Assembly (NCBI GenBank): GCA_964017145.1
Contig: OZ024844.1
Coordinates: 2,108,001 to 2,172,000 of the forward strand
Direction: 5' to 3'
DNA length: 64,000 nt
From: Agrocybe praecox
Taxonomy: Eukaryota; Basidiomycota; Agaricomycetes; Agaricales; Agrocybaceae
The notes under the pieces: generated by a model
Database searches by the model: none
What the model was told of the DNA's origin: nothing
What the model saw: only the letters and a program-made list of their open reading frames with translations
Translations under genes and position numbers: made by a program
Shown here: positions 1 to 11,700 of the stretch, piece after piece
How positions within the stretch are numbered: position 1 is the stretch's first letter
How the letters are laid out: the number at the start of each line of letters is the position of its first letter

Positions 1-14
1 GTCTACACACTAAA

Positions 15-1436
15 CTACGTGCGAGACTTGTTTGTCTCGTCCAGGATGATTTCTTTGCCGCCTACTGTCCCTGTACGACCACCTACCCCAAAGGTCAAGC
101 TGACATTACCAAGATCTCTATCCGTCTTTTCAAGGACAGTCCAGCTTCTACCATCACCTTTGCACAGGTTCAGTTCAACCTATACATTATCAATAAACCG
201 ACGCGCAATTTCATCCAAAGGCATTTATTTACCTTGGTGCCAAAGAATTGGAAGGATGACCTTTCCGGATCAATCGCTCCAAAAAGTTCGATACTTTTGG
301 TAAAGCGCTTTTTGTTGGGCAGGAAAAGATCCACGACAATCTAGAAATAACATTAGATTAGACCAGCTATAGTTAAGACAAATATAATCAACCCTACTTC
401 ATTGCTTTCAAATTGTACCTTGCTTCGCTCCTTGTCGACTTGTTTTGCGAAGATGGAAACATGTACTTGATTTGGGGTTTGATAATGATCGATGCGGCAT
501 TCTACTTGTTCTTCTGCCTAGAAAACGTTATTAACACAATAGCTAGACTGTGCAATATACACGCACCTTTGACTCAGTTTCAACCGGTATGAAACAGTGT
601 CGACCTGTCGTGCAGCCTTCGATTTTCATGAATTCATCGAACTCGAGAACCCTCCGTTTGCAACAAAGATAGCCCTAATTTATGTTTTACTCAGTTGCAC
701 ATTTTATGTAGACTATAGTTTTTCCACCATACCTTGCTGCCTTCTCTGAAAATAGGCTAAGGGCGCCAGTTGGTTGAAATCTTCGAAGAGCGTATAAAAT
801 TCAACATACTGGTAAAGGGTGATAATGACAAACTGTGCCCTCTCCATCTCCATACCTATTCACTTCATCACCGACGAACGTCGTCGAGCACCCTTTTCGT
901 CTGCATGTCGCTCCAACAGAAACTTTTTCGTTCAAGTTATCAATTTCCAGTATGGGTGCAGGGGCCGGCAAAGGCTTTTCAGGAGGCGCTATCGTCGACA
1001 GAGTTGGAGTAGCCTTTCCAGAACCGACTCGAAATGTTTCCTTTCCGTCCCCAGTTGCCTCAACAGATGCTAGTACCGAGGGGGTAATGCTAGGAGGAGG
1101 TGCGGGTGCCTGTGCTTCAGCAGTATGTCCTTCTATTTCAGTGCATCCCTAGAGTCGAAAGATCATTGTTTTGAGGAAGAATTAGTTACAATTGCTGAAT
1201 AAAACATACCTCAATCTGCATGAACTCATCAAAATCAAGGACAGGTTTGTTAATGTCTTTGCAGCAAGACCAAGATTTTAGGCCCTCGTGAAACACCTAT
1301 CGATTGGTACGATAAGCAAATCATTCTGGAATCTAGAGTAGAAATGACACACTGGTGCTCCAGGATGAAAGCTACAGGCACCACCTTCACCAGCCTGGAA
1401 CTGTTTTCCGCAACCCTTTCTGGTGCATGTGGGCAT
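15..1436 (-). CDS. CHORD-CS domain co-chaperone (CHORDC1/RAR1-like)
   Basis: The spliced minus-strand product has two CHORD zinc-binding modules followed by a CS (p23-like) domain. CHORD1 (about residues 4-62) has the motifs CTRKGCGKQF, FHPGAP and FHEGLKSWSCC, then DFDEFMQIEGCT. CHORD2 (about 138-205) starts CRRKGCSTTF and has CHYHPLP and FDEFMKIEGCT. The CS domain (about 215-310) includes HVSIFAKQVDKERSK and the end segment DLGNVSLTFGVGG. Between the CHORDs is a Pro/Ala-rich linker. In this family CHORD-CS proteins bind HSP90 and Sgt1 and help client maturation; the Aspergillus homologue is called chpA. The start at 1436 places CHORD1 at the extreme N-terminus, as is usual. At least six short introns are needed; the first is 1297-1352. 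The stop (TAG) is at 15-17, so the gene is complete, though its 3' UTR leaves the window. Family assignment is firm; client specificity is unknown. Confidence 0.88.
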
Positions 1437-1733
1437 GACTGAAGAAATAAGGCGTTGAATCTTCTGGTGAAAGCACAAGTTGACTTTCGAGACTTGACCT
1501 AACGAAATGAAAATTATAGATCATCTAAGATTATTCGCGTCATTCTAGAATAGTCTACAAAAGTCCTTCTCACCAACTCTGCAACCTCAATTTAAAATTA
1601 TAACTACGCCTTTTATAGAGTCTCCTCGTACAACTAATTTAAGTAGCAATCTACTATCCTACCGCATTGTCTAAATTTTACATCCAAGATGATATATAAG
1701 ACATTGTTTGGACAGGGAAAACGGCGGCGGAAC

Positions 1734-3141
1734 TCAGGTAAGACCTGGGCCATAGGCTTCCCAAACTAAAAACCCAACGCCCCAAGGACCAACCCTACCG
1801 GCTGCACGTAACAGTCTGTGCCATCTAACTTTGGGTGACTCTGCCGATCGAGTGGATGATGCGGGATTTCGAAAAAGAGAGGAAACCCCGCGCTCAACTA
1901 TTCTTTGCCGAATCAAAAGAAGGGGTGGCTGATATACTTCGGAATTGGCAAGTTTGTTTACATGTATCATTCGACGGGCGCAGTCCCAAGGACGACCTAC
2001 GAATTCATATGTCACTCCTGCGATAACCTAAACATAATGGAGATAAGTTGGACAGAGTTGACTTGGAATCTAAACACTTACACCCCCGGTCACAAGAATC
2101 GTGCCATTAACGACAGCAGGTAAACGTCTCCGAATAAATCCATCCTCGTCGTGATCGTTGGGAATAGTAAGCAGTAAATCCGTTGTAAATATTTTCGCAG
2201 AGGAGCCTGCTCGACGAGACAACTCAAATATGGTGAAAAAAGCAGCAAAACCTGTCGTGAACCGTCAAGCTAGTTGCAATAGGACAGGAATGAAATTGAC
2301 CAATGGTATCTTTGCCAAGTCCCCACTCCCATCCATTCCATCCACGCCCTGCCATTTGGCCGACTTCTTGAAGCCACCCACGCAGACGTCGAATATCCTG
2401 CAATTGAGCCTTGCTGGTGATTGATGACCGAGACCCCACACCCTTCTCTCTAAACACTTCTTTCCAAGCACAAGACCACGAATGTCCTCCGAAGCCATGC
2501 TCTAAAAGGATTCTAACATTTTCTGCAGGAGCCGCAGCCATAGCCTGGCAAGCACCGGCAACGGCTCCAGATATTGCAGCATTGCAAATGTTATGATTTA
2601 TTAAATATGGCTGCAGTAAAGCGTTCGCTTCACCATACGTGTTCCACAACACCAAACCCAAAGAAGCATTGACAATCATGGGTGGTATGAAATGCTTGGG
2701 AATAACCAATATCTGATACAGTATGATTAGTTCAAACACGATTGTTAAATGTTTGTATTGAGCTACCCCTCGTGTTTTGACCAACGACGTGATATACTGG
2801 TAACTAAGAGTGGTACCTTGCTGCACTGCAAGGTTCTTTAATGTGTGCCATCCATTTACTATGAACTTAAATGAGTACAGGAAAAACTTGTTAGTGAATA
2901 TATTACATACCTTTAGATGGTCGAAATAATCGAACTGGTCTTGAGAGATATAAAGCCAAACTTCTAGTTGCTGTGCGGGCTATAGCCGCTTGTATGCTTC
3001 CGTTGGATGAGTTGCCTATGGCAAGAAGAATATCAGAGGTAAAGGATTTGGTATATAAACCACTACCATACCTTCAATGCCTTGATAGTTGATAATAACT
3101 TCCGCAGGAACATGTTGGTGGTCAACGTTTCCTCCAGTCAT
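1734..3141 (-). CDS. Mitochondrial carrier (SLC25-like), substrate unknown
   Basis: Exons joined over five short introns give a protein starting MTGGNVDHQHVPAEVIINYQ with three carrier-like repeats. Repeat 2 keeps a recognisable signature (PAENVRILLEHG, then GLGKDTI joined across an intron to GFAAFFTIFELSRR), and repeat 3 has GRPWDCARRMI followed by the usual downstream helix GPWGVGFLVWEAYGPG. Repeat 1 is degenerate, with RPVRLFRPSK in place of Px[DE]xx[KR]. Carriers of this family exchange metabolites across the inner mitochondrial membrane. A weakly conserved first repeat is seen in poorly characterised fungal carriers, so I do not name a substrate. The start at 3139-3141 opens the frame and the stop lies at 1734-1736. 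It is divergent from the ALKBH7-like gene, 538 bp away. Confidence 0.78.
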
Positions 3142-3679
3142 AATCGAAAGACTGAATGAAAGAAGGCTTAATCTGTCTTCAAAAAAATGTCATGTTATAG
3201 AGATAGTGTCGTAGGTAAGTGCGGCAGGAAGCAAAATTCTACTGCTTCATTTGGGAGGGAAGGAAGAACGCTATCAAGCGTCGAGTATGGCTGGCAGCGC
3301 GTCGAGCCGGACTTGAAAAATTGAAATAATAACAATAATTGTCCTCTTGTTCATCCTGATGACGTAAGCGTCTTTGAATCTCTGGCCATCGACCGGCATG
3401 TGTTGTCGGACACCCGCGACGCAAGTTCAAACGTTCAACCCTCTCCGCTGCTGATATTTCTGTAAAGTAGGTTTTGTGTTGATTATACGGGCTATTACTA
3501 CGGCTCATTGCTTAAACATGTTTTGCTTTCTATCTCTTATTCAATCAAGGAATTCTGGGCGCGTAAGGAATCAGGATTTCGTAGACTGTTGTCGTATTGC
3601 AAGGCTGGCCTCATCACACTTTCTTCGGCGACTCTTTATTTCCCATTTGGCTAGCACTGGTGCAACAAGCAAAATAACC
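3142..3679. promoter_or_regulatory. Divergent intergenic region (carrier / ALKBH7-like)
   Basis: This 538-bp stretch separates two head-to-head ATGs, so it must hold both promoters and 5' UTRs. A frame open upstream of the ALKBH7-like ATG (from 3476) lacks coding character, and the ATG at 3680 starts a better mitochondrial presequence. I see no specific operator. Confidence 0.45.
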
Positions 3680-4644
3680 ATGCAAACAAGGATTCTTCGC
3701 TCCTTTCCAAATACTTCGACCTTTCTGAAATCAGTTCGGCCTCGTTACAATTCTTCCGTGTCTCCGAATTCAACGCGACAATGCCTGATTCAGGAAGGTT
3801 TTATTCTCTGGCCAGAATATTTTTCCGCAGTCGAGCAGAAAATATTACTTGCTGCCTCCCTCCACAAGTTAGACAAGACTGAGTCACGGCAAATGCGAAA
3901 AAAACGGAAAGACTACTGGCATCTCAATGCACTCGCGCTCTCCAATAATGTTGCAAACACCCCCACAGGGCAAGGTCAACTAAATGGTATGTTTGCACCC
4001 GATTCTTTGTACGAATTCCAAGAGGTGTGATTTTCCTCGGAACGCCTCGCAATCATCTAATAATGGAAGTTTTCAAAGGGACATTACGACGGAGTTATTC
4101 ACCACTTCAGAGAAATGCATTTGTCGAATTGGCCAACGGGAGAATTCCACGGCCTAGATAATGTACTGAAACGTCTATACTCTCTGTGTCCTACCAAAGG
4201 CGTCCAAACACATCTTCTTCATCTGGCGTCTTATGGGAACATCCTACCGCATGTTGATAATGTAGGTGCAAGCGGGTCTTGGATACTGGGGGTCAGCCTG
4301 GGTGATGAACGCATCCTTCGTCTAAAAAAAGTAGGTGACGAAAGGGATGACCTATCTATCAGTCTTCCATCTGGAAGCGTTTATGTCCAAAGGTAAGTAG
4401 GTCATCCAGCGCGTGTATTTTATATAATTTAGAAGAACTTTCCGAAGGGACGAAGTGAGGTATAAATATCTTCATAGCATAGAGAGAACGTCAGCAGACT
4501 CTGAACAGACTCAACAGAGGTTGAGCATTATGATAAGGGTACGTCTAACTCTATCAGCATACGATGGACTACTTTATTAAATATTGCACGTCCTGAAAAT
4601 AGGAGCAGAATCGGGAAAATATCGCATCACTTGGAAACGACTAA
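3680..4644 (+). CDS. ALKBH7-like mitochondrial Fe(II)/2-oxoglutarate dioxygenase
   Basis: The protein begins MQTRILRSFPNTSTFLKSVR, a basic, Ser/Arg-rich mitochondrial presequence. The first intron joins FQE to GHYDGVIHHFREMHLSNW. The catalytic core follows: HLLHLASYGNILPHVDN supplies the HxD iron ligands, then SWILGVSLGDERILRL, LPSGSVYVQRRTFRRDEV and RYKYLHSIERTS, which gives the second His. This order matches human ALKBH7 (HVDS, GSLYILRG, ARYDFSHEI). ALKBH7 acts in the mitochondrial matrix and has been linked to necrotic death and fatty-acid handling; the fungal role is inference. A last intron leads to a short tail ending LGND, with the stop at 4642-4644; the last exon is the least certain part. 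The stretch VRYKYLHSI is read through without an intron because the frame stays open and matches the family. Confidence 0.83.
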
Positions 4645-5191
4645 GGATTATGCTCATGGACCCATTGGTCAACCTTTTTCATTGTGCATATGACTTGACT
4701 TTGGTACCCCAGTATACCGTTCGTTATCGATGATCGAGATACGGCAAGAACTATGTTGCGAATTCGCATATAATTGACCAACTTAGTGTGCGGAAGCGGA
4801 GCTGTTCAGATGATAGTTCTAGTTTTACAAACCGCACAATCAATTCTTTTTGACGTGAAAACGTCGCTTCACCTGAGATTATCGAGCGTCGATCCAAAGT
4901 GACAATCAAGAACAAAAGCCATGTGGCTAAGAAGTTATGTGGATATCGGACACGAGGCTTATGGGGTGCGAATCAAAAGAGTTCTCCAGACAATCTAGTG
5001 ATTTTCGCTCAGTAAGAAGGTATTATTACCCGCGAAGGTTCACTCATGTCAACCCTGTGCAATATATTTTTACACCGTTAGTAGTGTGGTATTGGTCTGT
5101 GCATGTCAAGGAGGGTCAAAATCATAATCATACAACGAGTTTGAAGGAAAGTACATGGGTGAGTAAATTTAAAAGCTACCACGCTCGCCCT
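4645..5191. other. Intergenic region, nothing supported
   Basis: AT-rich spacer between the ALKBH7-like gene (+) and the 59-aa gene (-), so mainly two converging 3' UTRs. The one longer open frame (4937-5227 +) overlaps the neighbour's last exon and has no family resemblance. Confidence 0.5.
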
Positions 5192-5544
5192 TCAAGAGAC
5201 TTTCGTCACCCCGAGAGCACTAGGTAAAGTATAGATGAATAACAACAACAAAGCCTGTATGAGTCTGTAACGTACGGAAGTGTGGCGGTCTTGTCGGACC
5301 CTTCGAATCTAATGAGGAGGACCTCGGTGCCCTGTGTACAACATGTAAGAATTGAATAGTGAAGGCTTGAATGTCGAACACAGGTAATTTGACGTACGTC
5401 AGTGAGACGGGTGGTTGATTGGACTACTGCGTATTGGGCATCTCCGTTAGATGTCCAAAAAAATACGCGTGTACCAGCCTAGATAGAAGATTATTGGAGG
5501 CGGATAATTTGTAAAGGAAAAAAACTAACAGGGAACGCGTTCAT
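5192..5544 (-). CDS. Small conserved-looking 59-aa protein
   Basis: Four exons on the minus strand splice cleanly to a 59-residue protein. They are MNAFP (5530-5544), AGTRVFFWTSNGDAQYAVVQ continuing to STTRLTD, GTEVLLIRFEGSDKTATLP, and ALGVTKVS then stop (5192-5194). All three introns have GT-AG ends (donors gttagt, gtacgt, gtacgt) and keep the frame. The sequence reads as alternating beta strands with conserved-type turns (AGTRVF, DGTEV, LPALGVTKV), which suggests a small beta-barrel, but I assign no function. I have the impression of similar short FPAGTRVFYW-type proteins in other Agaricomycetes, and this should be tested by search. No signal peptide or membrane segment is visible. It is too exon-split for simple ORF calling, which makes it easy to miss. 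Confidence 0.62.
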
Positions 5545-6668
5545 AGCCGAAATAGTAGGTGGGTTTGGTGGATTGTGTTTCGTTCGTGCGGGCTACTTAT
5601 ACGTTGAGGTGAACTGGCTATGCCCACCGTCGCAGCACACACACACAGTACCGTATTCGACTGTGCCCTCCATCCTTGTCACCGGCGAGAAGATCAATCG
5701 TTATAATTTCCATGGGATGCAAAGTTCACAGAAGTGAGATGGGAGACTTGGAATTTGGTGAAAAAGAAGAACCTCTATGTTGGCTTAGAGAAGAGCCGCG
5801 CAACCAGTAAGTATAGGCCAAACATCTGTTTCTCTTTGGTTCCCTGGAACTTTCATATCAAAAACCAATTCACATGGACGGCGAAGTTGCAAGAGAATGC
5901 CCAAAGAGATTGAATCTCACCACATGGATCCTGGTCGGAGAGAGTCGATCCAAGGCATCACGGTTGGAGATTAATGGACGGAAAGGTGGTATTCGGAGCA
6001 CGTCAGAAGAAAGAACAAGGCACATAAGAAGTGGCTGATCCACGTAAAAAGGCTGCAAGGCTATAGCTAATAGAACACGTTTTCCAAAATCACTTGTGAA
6101 AGATGTTGGTATGTTTGCAGAGAAAACATGGCGGCCACGAGCAACCCATAAAAATAGTATTAACGCGGCATGATCCTCGGAATGAAGGCATGATTCTTGA
6201 ATTATTCATGGGACGCAACTGAAGACTTGCGTGAATGAAATCGAGAAAAAGAGATCAGTAATTTAATGATCGGCGGTGGAGGATACAGTACCGGCGGCTT
6301 CTAGTAAGCACTACCGTCTATGTGCTTCTGCCGCGAGGTATGTCATACACCTAAAACATATCGAAGAGAAAGAGACCTTATCTAATCTAATCTAACAATT
6401 ATCCATACCTCATCAATTACAATGACGTAAGCAGAACTTCTATTCAACAAGTTGGAAGCAAATGCTTCACTGTTTACTTTCCTACCTCATCACATATCGT
6501 TACCTTTTAGAAACCAGGATCTATAGTACGTTAAAAATTTAAAGATGAAAAGCCCTGCTGCCATGAATTCTCTTACTAGCTGCCAGTGTGTGCTTTCTAA
6601 GTCCAGACGTCGTCCCCTTCGATTTTAACATTGCAACGCCTACTAAGAACCAACCAGCGCGACATGAT
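5545..6668. other. Gene-poor intergenic region upstream of LST8
   Basis: 1.1 kb between the 59-aa gene (-) and LST8 (+). It includes a (CA)n tract near 5635-5647 and a possible two-exon ORF at 5712-6038 (see findings). Just before LST8 there are splice-like signals (an ATGAC followed by gtaagc at about 6421, and a ttttag near 6510) that could be a 5' UTR intron. Nothing else is supported. Confidence 0.4.
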
Positions 6669-8163
6669 ATGTCGGTCATACTAGTTACAGGATCTTACGA
6701 CCACGAAATACGATTTTGGGAGGCCTGGAGTGGCATTTGCTCAAGAACAATACCACGTACAGGAGAACCCGGAGTATGGTTTCTTTCTTTCCTTCTGGTC
6801 TATCTCTACATCTGATGAGCTCCTTAGCAAGTCAACCGCTTAGCTATCTCGCACGAGTAAGAGGCGAAATTGTGATCGGGTTTTCCATTTAACGCTAAAC
6901 CTATACAATCATAGCAAGCGTTTCTTAGCCGCTGCTATTCACAAGAAGATATATATATATGATATAGCGAGCTCTGCTTCTGATGCTGTGCGTTTATTCA
7001 ACCTGCATTGTACTTTGTTCTTTCCTGATTTCTTGAAAATATCCAGCTTGTAACCTTCGAAGGACACACAAACAATGTCACTTCGATTGCTTTTAACAAT
7101 GAGGGTAAATGGCTCGTCTCAGGTAGTGAAGATGGTACAATCAAGATTTGGGATCTTCGGTTTGTGAAAACTCGATTTATTGCGCCTCCGTTCCTTTTTG
7201 ACGTCATTTCTACTCCAGAAACTCTGGCAACAGTGTACACAGAACTTATGACAATGGAGCACCAGGTTTTTGTTGCGCACCTATTCTGCGAGCGGGGACT
7301 GACAAAGCTTTCCAGTGAATGATGTCTGCATACACCCTAACCAAGGAGAGTTGATTTCGTGTGACCAAGCAGGAAGCATTAAACAGTGGGACCTAACGGA
7401 CAACATTTGCTCTCATGAACTGGTAAGATCTTAGCCACTCTCCGAACTATTTTATTCTCAAACAAATGTCATAGACACCTGCTGGCGATGTCCCAATAAG
7501 GTCGATCTCACTTGCTTCTGATGGTTCTTGTCTCGTGGCAGGCAATAATAAGGTTTGTCGACACGGTCCTTAATTTATAACATGTATACAATTTCTGAAG
7601 ATGTATTGATCTAGGGAAATTGTTTTGTCTGGAGAGTGTATGATGAGAGCCCATCAGTTCCACGTTTTCAAGCAGTGACTAAGTTTAACGCGCACACTAA
7701 ATATCTCACCCGCTGTCTTCTCAGTCCAGATGCCAGGTGGGATCTTCGTTGGTTCGATCTGGTCGATGACTCTGATGGCTAAAATAAAGATACCTTGCTA
7801 CGTGTTCAGCCGATACTACGGTCAAGATCTGGTCAATAAGCCCTAATTATGAATTCAAGCAGGAGAAAGTTCTTTTGGGGCACCAGCGTTGGGTCTGGGA
7901 CTGCGCATTCAGTGCTGACTCTGCGTATCTTGTCACGGGTAAGATTTAAGCCAATTTCCGTCGCTGCATAGTTGAAGTTCATTATCTTCGCAATAATAGC
8001 ATCTTCTGACCACACCGCAAGGCTGTGGGAAATGGCGTCCGGAGAGACTGTCCGTCAATACAATGGACATCATAAAGGTAAATCTTCCTTATCCCTCATA
8101 TATTTTAATATTCAACTTTCACCAGCGGCGGTTTGTTGTGCGCTTCACGATGGGGCCAGTTGA
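6669..8163 (+). CDS. LST8: LST8, WD-repeat subunit of TORC1/TORC2
   Basis: About nine exons encode a seven-bladed WD40 protein that follows fungal and animal LST8 closely from end to end. It opens [20 protein letters not shown], then [74 protein letters not shown], a [11 protein letters not shown] blade, [49 protein letters not shown] and [20 protein letters not shown], and ends with the [12 protein letters not shown] tail. LST8 binds the TOR kinase domain and stabilises both TOR complexes. The start at 6669 is the conserved MSV start. Introns are short and GT-AG. Exon 3 contains an ATAT run (6950-6964) that codes for the KIYIYD segment. It sits upstream of GLT1 on the same strand, 558 bp apart. 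Confidence 0.93.
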
Positions 8164-8721
8164 ACTTTAGTTGATTGTATTTCACATGCATTGCTTATCG
8201 TAGGGGTATGTACCGAGACGAGGCATGAGCCAAAGCTGAAGTTGACTTTTTTTGTACTGACTGCCCGAAGTCCGTCAGTACACATCTGTTTAGTTACCAG
8301 AATACAAACAAAATTTCACTAGGCTCAAACGTTTAACTAAACACGTACTAATAATTTGCTTTGATCAGGTAGCAGCAGTTAAGTGAACAGCAGAAAGTCT
8401 TAGTGGGGATGAACATATGTGGCGGATCAGCTTGTCTATCGCATAATTTCGCTGGCATTTGGTCCCGATATCAGAGCTCGGGGAACCAATGATCGACCTT
8501 GGAATTCGCCTTGACAAACTGGTGGCATCGGCAACCATCGGCCTAACATCCCGGACCCCGGACCCAATCTGCCGAGCCATGTGGGGCTAGAATTTGTGGA
8601 ATTGAAAGATATCGCCACCCCGCTCTCATCTTGTTCCTTCATTTCTCTCGAGTCTCTATTCTACAGAGCACACAAGTCCGTTCAGAAAAGGACCGCACAT
8701 CTCCCTTGTTTACCATAGTCC
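8164..8721 (+). promoter_or_regulatory. GLT1 upstream region
   Basis: 558 bp between the LST8 stop and the GLT1 ATG, with pyrimidine-rich sequence just before the ATG (ctctcgagtctctattctac). It must contain the LST8 3' end and the GLT1 promoter. GATA cores occur, as expected for nitrogen control, but GATA is too short to argue from. Antisense frames here show no family resemblance. Confidence 0.4.
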
Positions 8722-11700
8722 ATGGCCACCTCTGGCTACCAACCTTCACCAGAATCTCTTCCTCTTGTGTCGGAATGCGCTTCCACCGAGAATATCAACA
8801 GTTATAATGCAGTTCTGCGAGACGAGTCGTCCTTTGCAGCATCTCTGCCAGCCGACCAAGGTCTGTATTCCAATGAAAATGAAAAGGATTCGTGCGGTGT
8901 TGGCTTTATTTGTCACATAAAGGGCCAACCGAGCCATAAAATTGTGTCAGACGCTCGTCAACTCCTATGTGCCATGACCCATCGGGGTGCTACAGGAGCA
9001 GACTCAAGAGATGGCGATGGCGCAGGTGTTATGACCGCCATTCCTCATGGTTTCTTCAAGAGAGAGGCAGAAAGGGACCTTGGTTGCACCCTTCCAGACC
9101 CCGGGGAGTACGCTGTCGGAAATGTTTTCTTCAAGCCCAACGATCCTGTGCAACTGCAGAGTTATCAAAGCGTCTTTACCAAGATCGCAAACGACCTGGG
9201 CTTGCGTGTTCTGGGATGGAGAGAGGTGCCAACTGACGGTACCATTCTCGGGCCTGCAGCAAGCAGCAAGGAACCAACGATTCTTCAGCCTTTCGTTGTG
9301 CTTCGTGCTCACTACGGGGATGGTAGTGTTAGTCGCGGGGGCGCTTTTGATGCTACCCACTTCGAAAGACAACTCTATGTTCTACGCAAGCACGCAACAC
9401 ATAGCATGTAAGTTCACTTGGCAGACATCGTCCATCCGGAGATAATGGTTCTTACCTGTAACTTTGAAGTACGTTGGCCAAAGGTTTCTATGTATGCTCT
9501 CTTTCTTCCAAGAATATCGTGTATAAAGGACAACTCTCGCCACCTCAAGTTTACAATTACTACCACGACTTGAACCATGTTCTTTACAAGTCACACTTTA
9601 CCTTGGTCCATTCGCGTTTCTCTACGAATACTTTCCCCAGCTGGGATCGTGCACAACCAATGAGATGGGCTGCTCACAATGGTAATAATCATCTCTATTT
9701 ATGTTCTCGGCCGATCGACGAATTGATCTTCTATTTATGTTTCAGGTGAAATCAACACTGTCCGCGGTAACAAGAACTGGATGCGTGCCCGTGAGGGTGT
9801 TCTTTCTTCTCAGAACTTCGGGGAGCAACTCGATCTCTTGTACCCAATTATCGAACACGGAGGTTCGGATTCTGCGGCCTTCGACAATGTCCTTGAATTA
9901 CTCGTCGTCAACGGTGCCGTTACTCTTCCCGAAGCCGTTATGATGATGATTCCCGAGGCTTGGCAAGGGAATGAAGATATGGACCCGAAGAAGAAAGCTT
10001 TCTACAACTGGGCAGCTTGTGTTCAGGAGCCATGGGATGGTCCTGCATTGTTCACTTTTAGCGATGGTCGTTTCTGTGGTGCCAACTTGGACCGCAATGG
10101 CCTACGTCCTTGCCGTTTTATCGTCACCAATGAAGATATTATGGTTTGTGCATCTGAAGTTGGTGCCCTTTACATTGCACCAGAGAAGGTAGTACAGAAA
10201 GGTCGCCTGAAACCAGGTCGCATGCTTCTAGTGGACACTCTGGAGGGACGGATTGTCGATGACAAAGAGTTGAAGAGGAACACTGCGTCGAAGCAAAACT
10301 TTGCGTCTTGGGTTGAGAGTCATGTACTCGAAGTTCCAAATATTATCAAACGCGTCAAACGAAGCCAGATATCTTTGTCGCCCCGTCTAGATGAGACCAC
10401 TCTTAGCACTGATCCCAAGTTGCTTGCGTTTGGATTCACTGTTGAGCAACTCAACCTCCTTATGCTTCCAATGGTAGTCGAAGGCAAGGAAGCTCTCGGT
10501 TCAATGGGAAACGATGCTCCCCTAGCCGCAATGGCAACCCAACCTCGTATCATTTATGATTATTTCCGCCAACTCTTCGCTCAAGTCACCAATCCTCCTA
10601 TCGATCCTATCCGTGAAAGCATCGTCATGTCCCTGGCAGCGTACGTTGGCCCAGAAGGCAATTTGCTAGAAGTAAAGCCTGAGCAATGTCATCGCATCCT
10701 TCTTCCCTCACCTCTCATTTCCATCGAAGAAATAAACGCGATGAAGCAGTTGAAGACTGCATACGCGACATGGCCTTCTTGCATCATCGACATTACGTTC
10801 CCGAAATCGGAAGGCCTTCCTGGATACAGACGTGCATTAGAGAGAGTATGCAGTGAGGCTTCACAAGCAATCGACGACGGCATCAAGGTCATCATCCTCA
10901 GTGACCGCAACACAGGACCTTCGCGTGTGCCTTTGTCGGCTCTTATTGCATGTGGTGGTGTCCATCATCATCTCACTGGCCAGAAGAAACGTGCTAAGGC
11001 CGCGTTAATGGTGGAGACTGCAGAGGCTCGCGAAGTTCATCATCTCTGCGTGCTCGTCGGATATGGCGCTGATGCTGTCTGCCCATGGTTAGTGCTGGAA
11101 ACGATCCACAAGGTTGCAAGGGAAGGACTGTAAGGATTTCTTTTTCCTTCTTCGCTCTGTATCATTTGCTTATGCTCTGCAACAGTGTCAAGGGCGATAA
11201 GACTGTTGCCGATCTGACCGAGAATTACCGACATTCTGTCGACAATGGTATCTTGAAGGTCATGTCTAAGATGGGCATCTCTACTCTCCAGTCTTACAAA
11301 GGTGCCCAAATCTTCGAGATCTTAGGTCTGCACAACGAAGTCGTTGAGACCTGCTTCAATGGTACCGCCAGTCGGGTTCAAGGTGCTACCTTCGATCTTT
11401 TGGCTATGGACGCCTTTGAACTCCACGAGCGGGGTTGGCCCAGCCGCGAGACCATTTTGCCACCTGGTATGCCTGAGTCTGGCGAATATCATTGGCGTGA
11501 TGGTGGAGAGGCCCACATCAACGACCCTGCTGGCATAGCCAATCTACAGGATGCTGTCCGGGAGAAGAACCAGGTTGCTTACGATGCTTATTCCCGAAAC
11601 GCTAACCAACAAGCGCAAAGCATCCATCTTCGTGGTTTGCTCGAATTCCGTTATGAAAATACTACTCCCATTCCCATCGAGCAAGTCGAACCATGGAACG

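Noticed and set aside
3..346. Forward open frame with plausible residues at the left edge (LRARLVCLVQDDFFAAYC)
   Set aside because: It is antisense to the CS-domain exons of the CHORD gene, which fit a known family much better; the forward frame has no start or known domain.
6421..6620. Short upstream ATG with splice-like signals before LST8 (MTNQDLY)
   Set aside because: It ends soon after in each frame and does not join LST8; at most a uORF or 5' UTR intron.
8365..8642. Antisense open frames upstream of GLT1
   Set aside because: Two overlapping frames of about 70 codons, no motif, located in a promoter region.
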